A stretch of DNA of 64,000 bases from Marinobacter santoriniensis NKSG1 (GTDB taxonomy: Bacteria > Pseudomonadota > Gammaproteobacteria > Pseudomonadales > Oleiphilaceae), in assembly GCF_000347775.1 (NCBI RefSeq), contig NZ_APAT01000015.1:992001-1056000 (forward strand), read 5' to 3'. The notes beneath the pieces are model-generated. The model worked only from the letters and a program-made list of their open reading frames with translations, was not told the DNA's origin and searched no databases. The translations under genes were made by a program, and so were the position numbers. This document shows positions 18,835-28,123 of this stretch, piece after piece (positions within the stretch are counted from its first letter, which is position 1; every line of letters starts with the position of its first letter).

Positions 18835-19449
18835 ATGAACTATTCCCTATCTCTCGTACTGGCCGCTGTCGCGTTGCTTTCGAGCGGGTGCGCATCAATC
18901 GTCTCCGGCACCGACCAGAAACTTACGTTCAATAGTGAGCCAGAAGAAGCCACGGTCACCGTTTCCGGCCGGGTACTCGGTAAAACACCACTTACCGTCC
19001 CGGTCGACCGCGGCTCCAATCAATTCATCACTTTTGAAAAGGAAGGCTACAAGACCTATACGGCTCAGCTGTCGACCACAACAAACCCGTGGTTCTTCGG
19101 CAACATCGTACTAGGAGGCCTGCTGGGCTCCACCACAGATGGAGTATCCGGTGCGATTCATGAGTTTTCCCCGGATCAGTACTTCGTCACCCTGAAGCCG
19201 GACACCCCCTCAGGAATCTCGACTTCCAAACCCCGACAGATCAAGGAAATCATCATCGCGTTCAGCGGAGAGTTTCGCCACCAGCTCGCAAGTGGCGGCG
19301 GTGAGAAGGTAAACTCCGTACTTCAGTTACTGGATATCAAAGCCTCGGAAAAAGACACCACGATCCGAGCTCTGAACCAGCTTGCGCTCGCGGAGGACAA
19401 TGATCTTGAGCTGGCCAAGACCATTATCGAGGTCTACAACGTGCAGTAA
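18835..19449 (+). CDS. PEGA-domain lipoprotein
   Basis: 204 aa. The signal peptide ends in lipobox SSGC (Cys about 19). A PEGA domain covers about residues 30-80 (SEPEEATVTVSGRVLGKTPL, FITFEKEGYKTYTAQL). PEGA modules resemble S-layer or carbohydrate-binding beta folds and often occur in surface lipoproteins. The Gly-rich hydrophobic stretch GNIVLGGLLGSTTDGVSGAI follows and recurs in this lipoprotein family. It is likely in an operon with the preceding lipoprotein. Confidence 0.82.
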   Translation: MNYSLSLVLAAVALLSSGCASIVSGTDQKLTFNSEPEEATVTVSGRVLGKTPLTVPVDRGSNQFITFEKEGYKTYTAQLSTTTNPWFFGNIVLGGLLGSTTDGVSGAIHEFSPDQYFVTLKPDTPSGISTSKPRQIKEIIIAFSGEFRHQLASGGGEKVNSVLQLLDIKASEKDTTIRALNQLALAEDNDLELAKTIIEVYNVQ

Positions 19450-19587
19450 GAATCATTGGCCCGAACGGGAAAGGAAAGCCATATGCGTTGGTGACGTCGT
19501 CACTCTGTCATATGGCTTTTCGCCACCCAGGAACGCCTCCGCCTTCAGCGACCATTGCGATCGCTCCACGTCGGAGGAAAGAACCCG

Positions 19588-20184
19588 ATGACCCACGACC
19601 TGCCCTACTCCCAGGCCTGCGAGAACAACAAGGCGCCAATCCTGGAGCAGCTGAAGGCCATCTTCAATGCACCGGGCACCGTGCTGGAAATCGGCACACT
19701 TACCGGCCAGCACGCCGTGCATTTCGCACAGGCCATGCCCCACCTACAGTGGCAACCGAGTGACCATCCCGACGCGGTGCATCTGTGCCGTGCCCGGCTG
19801 GAGCAGGCCGCCCTGCCCAACATCCTGCCGGTCGTCGAGCTGGACGTCAGCGATGCCCGCTGGCCGGTCGACACCTTCCAATGGGCCTTCTCCGCCAATA
19901 CCGCGCACATCATGTCCTGGAATGACGTCGAACAGATGTTCCATGGGATCGGGGAGCGCCTGCCGAAAGACGGTGCGTTTTGCCTGTACGGCCCCTTCAA
20001 CAACCAGGGCGAATACTCCAGCGACAGCAACCGCCGTTTTGATCAGCACCTGAGAGCCCAGGCAGCCCACATGGGCATCCGGGATCTGGTCGACCTCCGG
20101 GCTCTGGCGGAATCGGCCGGGATGACGCTTACCGAGAATCTCGCCATGCCCGCCAATAACCAGCTGCTGGTATTCAAGAGGTGA
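19588..20184 (+). CDS. DUF938 SAM-dependent methyltransferase
   Basis: 198 aa from ATG 19588, preceded by GGAGG about ten bases away. The DUF938 class I methyltransferase fold shows motif I VLEIGTLTGQHAVHFA, then WQPSDHPD, motif IV-like FSANTAHIMSW and LYGPFNNQGEYSSDSN, with QLLVFKR at the end. Members occur widely in Proteobacteria; the substrate is unknown. The enzyme is cytoplasmic and monocistronic here. Confidence 0.88.
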   Translation: MTHDLPYSQACENNKAPILEQLKAIFNAPGTVLEIGTLTGQHAVHFAQAMPHLQWQPSDHPDAVHLCRARLEQAALPNILPVVELDVSDARWPVDTFQWAFSANTAHIMSWNDVEQMFHGIGERLPKDGAFCLYGPFNNQGEYSSDSNRRFDQHLRAQAAHMGIRDLVDLRALAESAGMTLTENLAMPANNQLLVFKR

Positions 20185-20188
20185 AACG

Positions 20189-20347
20189 TTACTTTTTCAG
20201 GTCAATCTGCTTGGAACCTGAAGAGGCGAATTGTCCACTTTTGCCCTTGTCCACATATTCAACCGCGCCGCCGGACTTTAAAAAAGCAGCAGTCTGCTCC
20301 TCAATCGTGGCAGAGGTTAATGTGGCCTTTTCGGGTTTCTTAGCCAT
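20189..20347 (-). CDS. small basic protein, 52 aa
   Basis: A short minus-strand ORF, MAKKPEKATLTSATIEEQTA...QIDLKK, with GGAG six bases before ATG 20347 (a second ATG at 20350). It is Lys/Ser rich with a central helix IEEQTAAFLKSGGAVEYV and a flexible Gly/Ser tail. Composition and Shine-Dalgarno support a real gene. No family is recognised; it could be a small nucleic-acid- or polymerase-associated protein. It is convergent with the DUF938 gene, the stops being 5 nt apart. Confidence 0.6.
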   Translation of the reverse strand: MAKKPEKATLTSATIEEQTAAFLKSGGAVEYVDKGKSGQFASSGSKQIDLKK

Positions 20348-20475
20348 CATGTTCTCCAGGTTAACTGGCGAGTTTTAAACGAACTCCGAACCGCCATTAT
20401 ATCCGAAATAGAAAAAATTTGTCTGGAGCGAGCGTCCGAACTCAGGGCGCTCGGCTGCGATTCGTTTCAGGGGGC

Positions 20476-22239
20476 TCACCCCTCGTACGCCTTCCGATAG
20501 TGGCCCTGGTAATCGAACACCCGCTCCTGCACCTGCCAGTAGTGCTTCTGCTTTCGGGCAATCACAAAATCCGGCGGCGACAACAAGGCCTTCATCTCCA
20601 GTACCTCCCCCACCTTGCTGAAGGTTTTCGGGGCCTGGCCATTCGCGAAACGACGCCCGAACAGCCGGTTAAAGACAGTGCGCTGTGCCGGCTTGCTGAA
20701 ATCAAACGACTCGCTGAGTTCCTCCCCATCCTCGCCGTGATAGGTGATCCTCAGTTTGCTGCCATCAGCCCCCAACGTGATTCCGGCGCAACGGATCACC
20801 ATGGCATCCTTGAGCTTCAGCGCATCCCGTAGCTGATCATCGGGATCGATGATGGCTTTGTGGCACTGCCCACAGTTGCGGGCCGCGATGTCATTCTCGC
20901 CACCGCAGTGGGGGCACTCCTTGAAGCGGAAACGGTAGTCGCACTGTTGAGGACGCGCCTCATCCTCCTCCGCCGGCTCCAGCAGCCCCTGGCATCGGCG
21001 GCCGAAGTGCTCAATCACACGGCCGTCACTGTCGGTCTTGCCCCAGAAGATATTGGCAAACCCGCAGCCCGGGCAGAACACCTGCACCGGTTCACTGTCT
21101 GGATCCGGTTTCGGCTCACCCACCTCCGGGTGGTGCAGGTTCACGTGGTTGCCCGCGTAATCAATCACCAGGCAATCCTGCTTGCCGTCGTCCAGCCGCA
21201 GACCACGACCCACAATCTGCTGATACAGGCTGACGGACTGGGTCGGGCGAAGAATGGCAATAAAATCCACGTGGGGCGCATCAAAGCCCGTGGTGAGCAC
21301 GGACACATTCACCAGATACTTCAACTCCCGCTGCTTGAAGCGCTGGATCAGGCCGTCCCGATCCTTCAGATCGGTCGCGCCGGTGATCAGGGCGGTCTGA
21401 TGTTCCGGCAGATAACCGGTGATCTCCCGCGCATGATCCACCGTGGCGGCAAAAATCATCACCCCTTTGCGGTCGGCAGCCAGCTCCATCACCTGCTCGA
21501 TGATGGCCCGGGTCACCCGCTTGTGCTTGCCCAGCAGCTGGTTGACGTCCTTCTCGGCGTATTCGCCAAAGCGGTCCTGAGGCAACGCGGAGAAATCGTA
21601 TTGCGCCACCGCCGCGTTCACCAGCTCCGGCCGGGTGAGATACCCCCGGTTGATCATGTAGCTCAGCGGCAGTTCATAGATGCAGTGCCGAAAAGGCTTG
21701 CTCTGATCTTCATCACCCCCGCGAACAAAACCCCGGTAGTGATAGCGGTAGATCCAGCCCATGGCCAGCCGATACGGCGTGGCGGTGAGACCAAGCACTT
21801 TGAGGGACTCGTTCTGTTGCCGCAACAGCTCGATGATCTGTTGATACTGACTGGTTTGCTCACCGCTGACCCGATGGCACTCATCGATGATCACCAGCGA
21901 GTAGTCGTCCCGGAACTGATCCAGATTCGCGGCTACAGACTGCACGCTGGCGAAAGTCACCTGATGCTGGTGTTCCTTGCGCTTCAGCCCGGCGGAGAAG
22001 ATGCCGCCCGTTAACCCATAGCTCTGGTATTTCGCGTGATTCTGCTCCACCAGCTCTTTCACGTGGGTCAGCACCAGAATCCTGCGGCGAGCCAGACGGG
22101 CCAGCTCGGCAATCACCAGGCTTTTACCGGCGCCGGTTGGCAGCACGATGACGGCGGACTCATCGGACTTCCTGAAGTGGTTCAGCGTGGCGTCGACCGC
22201 TTCCTGCTGGTAGGGGCGCAGTTTAAAGGGAGCATTCAT
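20476..22239 (-). CDS. radD: RadD (YejH) superfamily 2 DNA helicase
   Basis: 587 aa, matching the 586 aa of E. coli RadD. Q-motif-like [13 protein letters not shown], motif I PTGAGKS, motif II DECH, motif III TAT, motif [13 protein letters not shown]-terminal Cys cluster (CPGCGF, CPHCGG, CGQCHK) forms a zinc-finger region, as in RadD. RadD works with RecA and SSB in repair of crosslinks and double-strand breaks and restrains template-switch outcomes. All helicase motifs are intact, so it should be active. Confidence 0.92.
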   Translation of the reverse strand: MNAPFKLRPYQQEAVDATLNHFRKSDESAVIVLPTGAGKSLVIAELARLARRRILVLTHVKELVEQNHAKYQSYGLTGGIFSAGLKRKEHQHQVTFASVQSVAANLDQFRDDYSLVIIDECHRVSGEQTSQYQQIIELLRQQNESLKVLGLTATPYRLAMGWIYRYHYRGFVRGGDEDQSKPFRHCIYELPLSYMINRGYLTRPELVNAAVAQYDFSALPQDRFGEYAEKDVNQLLGKHKRVTRAIIEQVMELAADRKGVMIFAATVDHAREITGYLPEHQTALITGATDLKDRDGLIQRFKQRELKYLVNVSVLTTGFDAPHVDFIAILRPTQSVSLYQQIVGRGLRLDDGKQDCLVIDYAGNHVNLHHPEVGEPKPDPDSEPVQVFCPGCGFANIFWGKTDSDGRVIEHFGRRCQGLLEPAEEDEARPQQCDYRFRFKECPHCGGENDIAARNCGQCHKAIIDPDDQLRDALKLKDAMVIRCAGITLGADGSKLRITYHGEDGEELSESFDFSKPAQRTVFNRLFGRRFANGQAPKTFSKVGEVLEMKALLSPPDFVIARKQKHYWQVQERVFDYQGHYRKAYEG

Positions 22240-22349
22240 TTTTCAGGGTCGGATCGTTCCTATCCACGTTTCGCGTTAAAGTAACTGGAGAGTCAAGCTA
22301 TTGGCACGATCATAGGCGAGACCAAACCGAATAAAAACAGGAGCATGCA

Positions 22350-23099
22350 ATGACGTTCAACTTCCAGGGCCGGCGCGTCATCGTCGCTGGCGGCAGCAAG
22401 GGTATTGGCCGGGCCATCGCGTTGGGATTTGCCCGGGCCGGAGCCACGGTTTCTGTATGCGCACGCGGGCAGGCGTCCCTGGACGCACTGGCACAAGAAG
22501 CTGCAGGCGAAGGGCTGACGTTGCATGTGGCCCCCTGCGACATCGGCGACAAGGCCTCGCTGGAAACCTACCTGCAGAACGCCATGAGCGAGCTGGGCGG
22601 CCTGGACGTGCTGGTCAATTGCGCCTCCGCATTCGGGCGGGAAGACAACGAAGAAGGCTGGCTGAGCAGCGTTGAGGTGGATCTGATGGGCACGGTCCGA
22701 GCCGGCCATACCTGCCTGCCGGCGCTCAAGGAAAGCGGGGGCACGATCATCAACATCGCCTCCATCGCCGCCCTGCACGCCTCGACACGCACCGCGCCCT
22801 ACGCTGCTATCAAGGCCGCCGTCGCCCACTACACCGGCAGTCTGGCGGCGTCCATGGCCCCGCATAAAGTACGGGTTAACGGCATCGCCCCGGGCTCGAT
22901 CGAGTTTCCGGGCGGCGTCTGGGACCAGGCCCGTCAGCACAACCCGGAACTCTACGAGAACATCCGCAACGGGATTCCCTTCGGGCGTCTGGGCACACCG
23001 GAGGAAGTCGCCGACGTGGCGCTGTTCCTGGCCTCCGACCTGGCCCGGTGGATAACCGGCCAGACTCTGGTGGTAGACGGCGGCCAGGTTCTGTCCTGA
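22350..23099 (+). CDS. SDR-family oxidoreductase
   Basis: 249 aa, classical short-chain dehydrogenase. Cofactor motif GGSKGIGRAIAL, then NCASAFG in place of NNAG, catalytic Ser in INIASIAAL, and YAAIK supplying Tyr and Lys. The C-terminal FGRLGTPEEVADVALFLAS and TLVVDGG are typical FabG-like features. The substrate is unknown. It begins a three-gene string with a nucleoside deoxyribosyltransferase-like gene and a MOSC gene (spacings 3 bp and an 8-bp overlap). Confidence 0.9.
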   Translation: MTFNFQGRRVIVAGGSKGIGRAIALGFARAGATVSVCARGQASLDALAQEAAGEGLTLHVAPCDIGDKASLETYLQNAMSELGGLDVLVNCASAFGREDNEEGWLSSVEVDLMGTVRAGHTCLPALKESGGTIINIASIAALHASTRTAPYAAIKAAVAHYTGSLAASMAPHKVRVNGIAPGSIEFPGGVWDQARQHNPELYENIRNGIPFGRLGTPEEVADVALFLASDLARWITGQTLVVDGGQVLS

Positions 23100-23102
23100 G
23101 CC

Positions 23103-23648
23103 ATGGCACACCCCAGACGCATCTACCTCGCCGGCCCGGAAGTCTTCTTCCCGGCCGGGGAACACCAGGCCATCGTAGCCGAGAAAAAACGCCTGCTCCG
23201 GGAAGCCGGGCTTGAAGGCGTAGATCCGCTGGATACCGAGCTGGCGTTTTCCGAGGACCTGCCCAAGCCAAAACGTGGCCACCGGATCTACCAGGCCAAC
23301 CGCGAACTGATGGACAGCTGCCACGCGATCATTGCCAACCTTACCCCCTTTCGCGGTATCAGCGCCGACCCCGGCACCGTCTTCGAAATCGGCTACATGA
23401 TCGGCCAGGGCAAGCCCGCCTTCGGTTTCACCCTGAACAGCCGTCACTATCGGGAACGCACAGGCGCAACCGATCTGGACCAACTGGGCCATACCATCGA
23501 GGACTTCGAGATGAGCGACAACCTGATGATCGAAGGCGGAATCCGCGAATCCGGTGGGCAACTGTTCGTGGCCGAGCGACCCGGCGAACACCGTTTTTTC
23601 TCGGCCGACCTGTTTCGACTCTGTGTGCGAGCGCTTGCCAATGCCTGA
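23103..23648 (+). CDS. nucleoside 2-deoxyribosyltransferase-like protein
   Basis: 181 aa. The family core is clear: RIYLAGPEVFFP at the N-terminus, a central MDSCHAIIANLTPFRG, and the DPGTVFEIGYMIGQGKP segment with catalytic Glu. Such enzymes exchange bases between 2-deoxyribonucleosides or hydrolyse the N-glycosidic bond during salvage. The extended C-terminus (about 40 residues) fits the blasticidin-like/YtoQ-type long variants. It is co-transcribed with the SDR gene. Confidence 0.85.
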   Translation: MAHPRRIYLAGPEVFFPAGEHQAIVAEKKRLLREAGLEGVDPLDTELAFSEDLPKPKRGHRIYQANRELMDSCHAIIANLTPFRGISADPGTVFEIGYMIGQGKPAFGFTLNSRHYRERTGATDLDQLGHTIEDFEMSDNLMIEGGIRESGGQLFVAERPGEHRFFSADLFRLCVRALANA

Positions 23649-24132
23649 ATCGACCCCACTTCAAGCCCTTCTCAACACACTCCCCCAGCGCGGGCGCGTG
23701 GAGTGGATCGGCATCCGCCCGGCACGCGGTGAGCCGATGCAGACGCTCGAGAAGGTGACCGTCACCCCGGGCAAAGGCCTGGACGGTGATCGGTTCAAAG
23801 GCCGCGACACCAGCAAACGACAGGTCACCCTGATCCAGAAAGAACACCTGCACGCCATTGCCTCCTGCCTGGGCCGGAACGCCATTGAACCCGACGTTTT
23901 CCGGCGCAACATCGTGGTCTCTGGCCTGAACCTGCTGGCCCTGAAAGGCAAACGGTTCCGGATCGGTGGTGTGGTACTGGGATACACGGGCCTGTGCCAC
24001 CCCTGCAGCAAGATGGAGACAGCACTTGGGCCAGGCGGGTACAACGCCATGCGTGGGCATGGCGGCATTACCACACGGGTGGTTGAAGGGGGTGAGCTGG
24101 CTCTTGGTGATCCGGTTCGGGCTTTGTTGTAA
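23641..24132 (+). CDS. MOSC-domain protein
   Basis: 163 aa from ATG 23641, which overlaps the preceding stop by 8 bp. The MOSC fold is shown by VTVTPGKGLDGDRF, QVTLIQKEHLHAIA, FRRNIVVSGLNLLAL, and the conserved Cys in GLCHPCSKME (two Cys). MOSC proteins use a Cys to handle molybdenum cofactor sulfur or reduce N-hydroxylated bases such as 6-hydroxylaminopurine (YiiM type). Pairing with a nucleoside transferase suggests base-analogue detoxification; this is inference. Confidence 0.85.
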   Translation: MPESTPLQALLNTLPQRGRVEWIGIRPARGEPMQTLEKVTVTPGKGLDGDRFKGRDTSKRQVTLIQKEHLHAIASCLGRNAIEPDVFRRNIVVSGLNLLALKGKRFRIGGVVLGYTGLCHPCSKMETALGPGGYNAMRGHGGITTRVVEGGELALGDPVRALL

Positions 24133-24257
24133 GCCCGGGCATCTGGCAAACACAGCAGATTCGTCGTTTACGCCCACCACCCTTGTCGCGAACTACCCCT
24201 GCGCTGTATCTTCAGCTTCTCCGCCCAGGAAGGGCCATGTTCACAAGGAATGGAAAA

Positions 24258-24578
24258 ATGGAATCTGATCAACGCGAACACATATCCACAGTCATAAACT
24301 ATTTCTGGGGCGATGGAACGACCTCACCTGAATCCGTCAACCAAGGTATGGCTACGATCGCCTACGAGGCACTGGAAGAAGCACAAAGCTGCTCAGCAGC
24401 GATGGATTTCGTTCCTCGTCCCATTTCTGGCCGTCCAGGCGGCAAATACATCATTAAACAGGTCGCAAAGATTGGAAAACGGATTGCCTCTGGCGACACG
24501 CAGATATACGAAACCTGCCGAAACCGCGTTGCGATTAATTTTCGAACCCAAATCGAAATGGCAAAACAAGGATTGTGA
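24258..24578 (+). CDS. hypothetical protein, 106 aa
   Basis: Unrecognised. ATG 24258 is preferred because AAGGA lies just upstream; 24237 is an alternative. The chain is helical with a C-terminal basic part (YIIKQVAKIGKRIASGDTQI, RNRVAINFRTQIEMAKQ) and no signal peptide. It ends one base before the start of a secreted-protein gene, so the two form an operon. Confidence 0.6.
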   Translation: MESDQREHISTVINYFWGDGTTSPESVNQGMATIAYEALEEAQSCSAAMDFVPRPISGRPGGKYIIKQVAKIGKRIASGDTQIYETCRNRVAINFRTQIEMAKQGL

Positions 24579-24579
24579 T

Positions 24580-25080
24580 ATGAAGAAAACCGCCCTGCTC
24601 ATAGCTCTAGCCTTTTTCTCTCTCACCGCATATGCACAAACAGTCCCAGACATCACCGCCGCCTATGCCGGCATGAAATTTCGGGTGCCCGGCTCTCCCC
24701 TCATCGTGGGGTCGATTGGTGCAAACAACGACATTCTGCTGATCAAGTATTCCGATTCCGTCGGCAAGCGATATATCAGTTTCAGCACCGAAAACACACT
24801 CGAAGCGGGTGACTGTGGGTGGACTGAGTTTTTCGAGGCTACGCTATCGGCCAAAGAAATCTACGGTTGTGATCGGGCCAGCGTCGAGTCTTTCAAAAGC
24901 GTGTTTGTTCAGGGTACCGACTCGGGCACCTGGAAAATCGCGAATAGAGCTTATTACTACTTTCTGTCTGCGCAGGATCCCTCGTTCGTCTTCTTTCAGT
25001 CGAAGGACGGCAACCTGATCAAACTGGAATCTGACTTTCTCGATTCCGATGGTTTCCGAGCGATATTGGCTGGTAGTTAA
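24580..25080 (+). CDS. exported hypothetical protein, 166 aa
   Basis: ATG 24580 follows the previous stop by one base with AAGGA upstream. A typical signal peptide (KKTALLIALAFFSLTAYA) predicts export. The mature part has two Cys (AGDCGWTEFF, IYGCDRASVE) and mixed beta segments; no family is recognised. It is co-transcribed with the preceding 106-aa ORF. Confidence 0.65.
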   Translation: MKKTALLIALAFFSLTAYAQTVPDITAAYAGMKFRVPGSPLIVGSIGANNDILLIKYSDSVGKRYISFSTENTLEAGDCGWTEFFEATLSAKEIYGCDRASVESFKSVFVQGTDSGTWKIANRAYYYFLSAQDPSFVFFQSKDGNLIKLESDFLDSDGFRAILAGS

Positions 25081-25095
25081 TACGATGCAGTCCAT

Positions 25096-25130
25096 GGGGA
25101 CAGACAATAGATCTGTCCCGGTTTTTTGCC
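25096..25130. repeat. REP-like palindrome
   Basis: GGGACAGA (25097-25104) and TCTGTCCC (25112-25119) form a perfect 8-bp stem around CAATAGA, followed by GG and T6. Related copies lie at 31393, 32101 and 32351. It ends three bases from the 3' end of the minus-strand CSD gene and could also end the plus-strand transcript. Confidence 0.65.
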
Positions 25131-25133
25131 CAT

Positions 25134-25775
25134 CTACCAGATAAGCGGCTGCAAAGACTTCGACAAATCAAAGCCCAGTTGTTGCCGCAAACTCATCGCC
25201 TCGGGAGTCACCAGCAGCCATCCCAGAGCATCCAGGTTGGCCAGAACCGCCAGCCAGAAAACGAACCGATAGCTCCCCTTCCGCGTCTTGTGCCGGAAAG
25301 CCTGCTGGGCCATCAACGCACCGGGCCAGCCACAGCACACCTCAAACAGGTGCAGTGTGTTCTCAGCGATCCGTTGGGCACCTCGCTGCGCCGCCCGCTT
25401 ATCAATCCAGTACATGACAAACAACACCAGACTCATCCCGCCATAGGCTGCCGGGATCGAGACCGGCACATAGCCCTGCTGGAAAAGGCCAGCCAGAGTG
25501 GTGAAAAACACCAGTACAACAGCCGACGCGAACCAGAAACCCGGAGCCATACTGGCGCCAACTTTCGCCGCGCCCACATATTGGAACTGCCCTGCCCTCT
25601 GCCGGCCCTGGCTGTCTTTCGTGAGGCTGTAAGAGACCTTGCGACTGGCAACCGGCCGGCCCCGGCCCGCATAACCGCTCATATGGGCAAACACCCGCTC
25701 ACCACCGCCATCCGGAGTAATAAAGCCAAACCCCTTGGCGTCATTCCACGTGGCGAGAACCCCTTTCTGATTCAA
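25134..25775 (-). CDS. cold-shock domain plus DUF1294 membrane protein
   Basis: 213 aa. Residues 1-70 form a cold-shock domain (GVLATWNDAKGFGFITPDGG, VFAHMSGY), with RNP1-like KGFGFI. A DUF1294 membrane part follows, with four helices and signature YWIDKRAAQRGAQRIAENTL and LFEVCCGWPGALMAQQAFRH. This fusion is widespread in Gammaproteobacteria. The CSD likely binds RNA at the membrane; the physiological role is unknown. Confidence 0.9.
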   Translation of the reverse strand: MNQKGVLATWNDAKGFGFITPDGGGERVFAHMSGYAGRGRPVASRKVSYSLTKDSQGRQRAGQFQYVGAAKVGASMAPGFWFASAVVLVFFTTLAGLFQQGYVPVSIPAAYGGMSLVLFVMYWIDKRAAQRGAQRIAENTLHLFEVCCGWPGALMAQQAFRHKTRKGSYRFVFWLAVLANLDALGWLLVTPEAMSLRQQLGFDLSKSLQPLIW

Positions 25776-25899
25776 TGCACTTCCCCTGTCACCCGAGTCA
25801 ATTCAGAAAATTATATCTGCCTATATCACCGTTCGCGCAAGCGTGCTAAAAGGTGCCTCCCGGCGGTAGCCTGGGTATTCTCCCCATCAGGATTCGAGC

Positions 25900-26244
25900 A
25901 TGTCAGATAAATTTTTCTACAAGGGCCGGCAGGACGCGCGGCAGCATCACACCGCTTACGGCGGCTTCCAGACCAACGCCAGCCAAAAGAGTGGCAGCAG
26001 GAAGTATCCGTTAACGCTGGTGGTGACTAACGAAGCGCGCAAGCAGGAAGTTGAGGCCCAGGTGGCCCAGACGAAACTGCACGCGAACATTTCGGTTGAT
26101 ACCCGCGAGGGCGCAGTGGAATCCATCAACGAGCTCACCGCTCTGCTGAATAAGGGAGGGACGGTCACCACGGCAAAATCGCCCTCCCGCAACGACCTCT
26201 GCCCCTGCGGCAGTGGCATCAAATTCAAGAAGTGCTGCGGCTGA
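25900..26244 (+). CDS. SEC-C metal-binding protein, PBPRA1643 family
   Basis: 114 aa. The N-terminus FFYKGRQDARQHHTAYGGF and the C-terminal SEC-C zinc motif NDLCPCGSGIKFKKCCG are diagnostic of this small SWIM/SEC-C family. The middle (VTNEARKQEVEAQVAQTKLH...NELTALLNKG) is a small alpha/beta domain. SEC-C knuckles bind zinc and often mediate contacts with SecB or ribosomes. The function of this family is not established. Confidence 0.88.
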   Translation: MSDKFFYKGRQDARQHHTAYGGFQTNASQKSGSRKYPLTLVVTNEARKQEVEAQVAQTKLHANISVDTREGAVESINELTALLNKGGTVTTAKSPSRNDLCPCGSGIKFKKCCG

Positions 26245-26267
26245 CGACAGCGGGGGTATAGAGGGTA

Positions 26268-26711
26268 ATGGCTATGACTGTTTGCGGGGTTGAGCTCACT
26301 GGCAGCGATGCGGTGGTGTGTTTGCTGAAGATGGACCGGGGGCAGTTCAACCTGCCGGAGTGCAAGGTGCGCAAACTGTCACTGCCGAAAAACCACAGCC
26401 GTGAAGATCTGAAGCGGTTCCAGGCGGCCTTTGCGGACTTCATCGCCCAGTACGGGGTCACCACTGTCGCGATCAAAGAGCGGATGCCAAAAGGCAAGTT
26501 TGCCGGCGGGGCCATCAGCTTTAAAATGGAAGCGGCCATTCAACTGATCACCGGCAGTGAATTAACAGTGACCATGCTGCCCACGGCACTGATCAAGTCC
26601 ACCCTGGCATCCAACCCGCTGCCAATTGCGTTTGCCGAGACGGGCTTGAAGGCCTTTCAGGAAACGGCGTTCATCGCGGCTTATGTAGGGCAGCTTCAGG
26701 CTTCCCTATGA
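26268..26711 (+). CDS. DUF3010 protein
   Basis: 147 aa. The start VCGVELTGSDAVVCLL and the later VAIKERMPKGKFAGGAISFK with MEAAIQLI fit the DUF3010 family, which has an RNase H-like or actin-like strand order. No catalytic role is known. The stop overlaps the rlmF start by 4 bp (ATGA), so translation is coupled. Confidence 0.82.
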   Translation: MAMTVCGVELTGSDAVVCLLKMDRGQFNLPECKVRKLSLPKNHSREDLKRFQAAFADFIAQYGVTTVAIKERMPKGKFAGGAISFKMEAAIQLITGSELTVTMLPTALIKSTLASNPLPIAFAETGLKAFQETAFIAAYVGQLQASL

Positions 26712-27652
26712 CCCCAAACCATCGCTCTGTTCCGGTTTCTAAAAAGCCCGCTCGCAAGGGCCTACACCCGCGGAATCTGCACAACCAGGGCTATGACTTC
26801 CCAGCTCTGGTAGAAAGCCACCCAGCGCTCGCCCCGCATGTGAAACCGAACGCCCATGGCAACCTTTCCATCGATTTCGCAGACCCATTGGCCGTAAAAA
26901 CCCTCAACGCCGCATTATTAAACCGGTATTACAACATTGTCGACTGGGATATCCCGGACGGTGCGCTTTGCCCTCCAATCCCGGGCAGAGCCGACTATAT
27001 CCATTACGTGGCCGACCTGCCTGGACTTCAGCCTGGCCTTGAACAGCCAGGCATCAAGCTGCTCGATATAGGGACGGGAGCAAATGGAATCTACCCGCTA
27101 CTGGCCTGCCAGATTTACGGCTGGCAGTGTATCGGCAGTGACATTAACCCCCAGTCGCTTGAGAACGTAGCCACGATTATCGCCAACAACCCCACGCTCA
27201 AAGACCGCTTCACGCTGCGCACGCAGCACGATAAAAACCACATGTTTGAAGGGATCATTCATCCTGGGGAATTCTTTGACGTCAGCGTATGCAACCCGCC
27301 CTTCCATGCCTCGCTCGATGAAGCGATCAAGGGCAACCGGCTCAAGCTCAATAACCTTGCTCGCAGTCGTGGTGAACGAAAGGCCAAATCCCAATCCCCT
27401 TCTCTGAATTTTGGCGGGCTGGGCGCCGAGCTTTGGTGTAAGGGGGGTGAACAGCTGTTTCTGAAAAAGCTGATAAGAGAAAGCCAGGCGTATTCAACTC
27501 AATGCCGCTGGTTTACCAGCCTGGTTTCAAAGGCCGACAATGTGAAGCCCGCAAAGAAGTTGATTCGTAAGCTGGGTGCCGTTGATTGTCGGGACATAGA
27601 AATGAAGCAGGGAAATAAGATTACGAGGGTATTGGCCTGGACCTTCCTCTGA
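26708..27652 (+). CDS. rlmF: 23S rRNA (adenine-1618-N6)-methyltransferase
   Basis: 314 aa, close to E. coli RlmF (308 aa). The N-terminal GLHPRNLHNQGYDFPALV is diagnostic. SAM motif I LLDIGTGANGIYPLLA and the catalytic NPPF motif (VCNPPFHAS) of N6-adenine methyltransferases are intact. The family methylates A1618 in 23S rRNA during assembly. It is in an operon with DUF3010. Confidence 0.93.
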   Translation: MTPNHRSVPVSKKPARKGLHPRNLHNQGYDFPALVESHPALAPHVKPNAHGNLSIDFADPLAVKTLNAALLNRYYNIVDWDIPDGALCPPIPGRADYIHYVADLPGLQPGLEQPGIKLLDIGTGANGIYPLLACQIYGWQCIGSDINPQSLENVATIIANNPTLKDRFTLRTQHDKNHMFEGIIHPGEFFDVSVCNPPFHASLDEAIKGNRLKLNNLARSRGERKAKSQSPSLNFGGLGAELWCKGGEQLFLKKLIRESQAYSTQCRWFTSLVSKADNVKPAKKLIRKLGAVDCRDIEMKQGNKITRVLAWTFL

Positions 27653-27733
27653 GCCGATCCCGATTCACGCCTCATCAAACAGCCCAGCGCCGCAGCCCTC
27701 ACCGCCGTTTTTCGGGTAAAGAAACCCTGAGCG

Positions 27734-28024
27734 TCAGTTTTCACCGAGACTGGAAATACCGTCGACCTCCGTCACCGTTTTGGCATCGGCCCGCTCAATG
27801 ATTTTGAGGAGGGTGGACTGAATCGTTTCGTCTTCCCGGGCGTCACCGCCACTCACAAACGTTTGCTGCTGGGGCTCCCCGCCCTCTTCCTCGGTAAATG
27901 AAATAACGACCTGCGTCGCCGAATCCGGCGTTTTGCCGAAGTACTCCAGCGAAACCAACGGATACCCGTGAAAGCCCTTCTTAACCTGCTTCGCAATACG
28001 TTTCTTTGCTTTATCCACATGCAT
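27734..28024 (-). CDS. small basic hypothetical protein
   Basis: 96 aa from ATG 28024 (GTG 28063 would add 13 residues). The N-terminus MHVDKAKKRIAKQVKKGFHG is strongly basic. It is followed by an alpha/beta segment with VSLEYFGKTPDSATQVVISF and an acidic C-terminal half. No family was identified with confidence. It lies 99 bp downstream of the thioredoxin-like gene on the same strand. Confidence 0.6.
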   Translation of the reverse strand: MHVDKAKKRIAKQVKKGFHGYPLVSLEYFGKTPDSATQVVISFTEEEGGEPQQQTFVSGGDAREDETIQSTLLKIIERADAKTVTEVDGISSLGEN

Positions 28025-28123
28025 GATAGGGGCCTGCCGCTGCGCTTGTTGTGTGGGTGCCACATGAACACCCGGTAGATGCCGTTCGCCAAGTCTATGC
28101 CGTTAGATCCATCAACAACAGAT

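Noticed and set aside
22293..23591. 432-aa minus-strand ORF
   Set aside because: It runs antisense across the SDR and deoxyribosyltransferase genes, both with clear family motifs; its composition is that of a GC-rich shadow.
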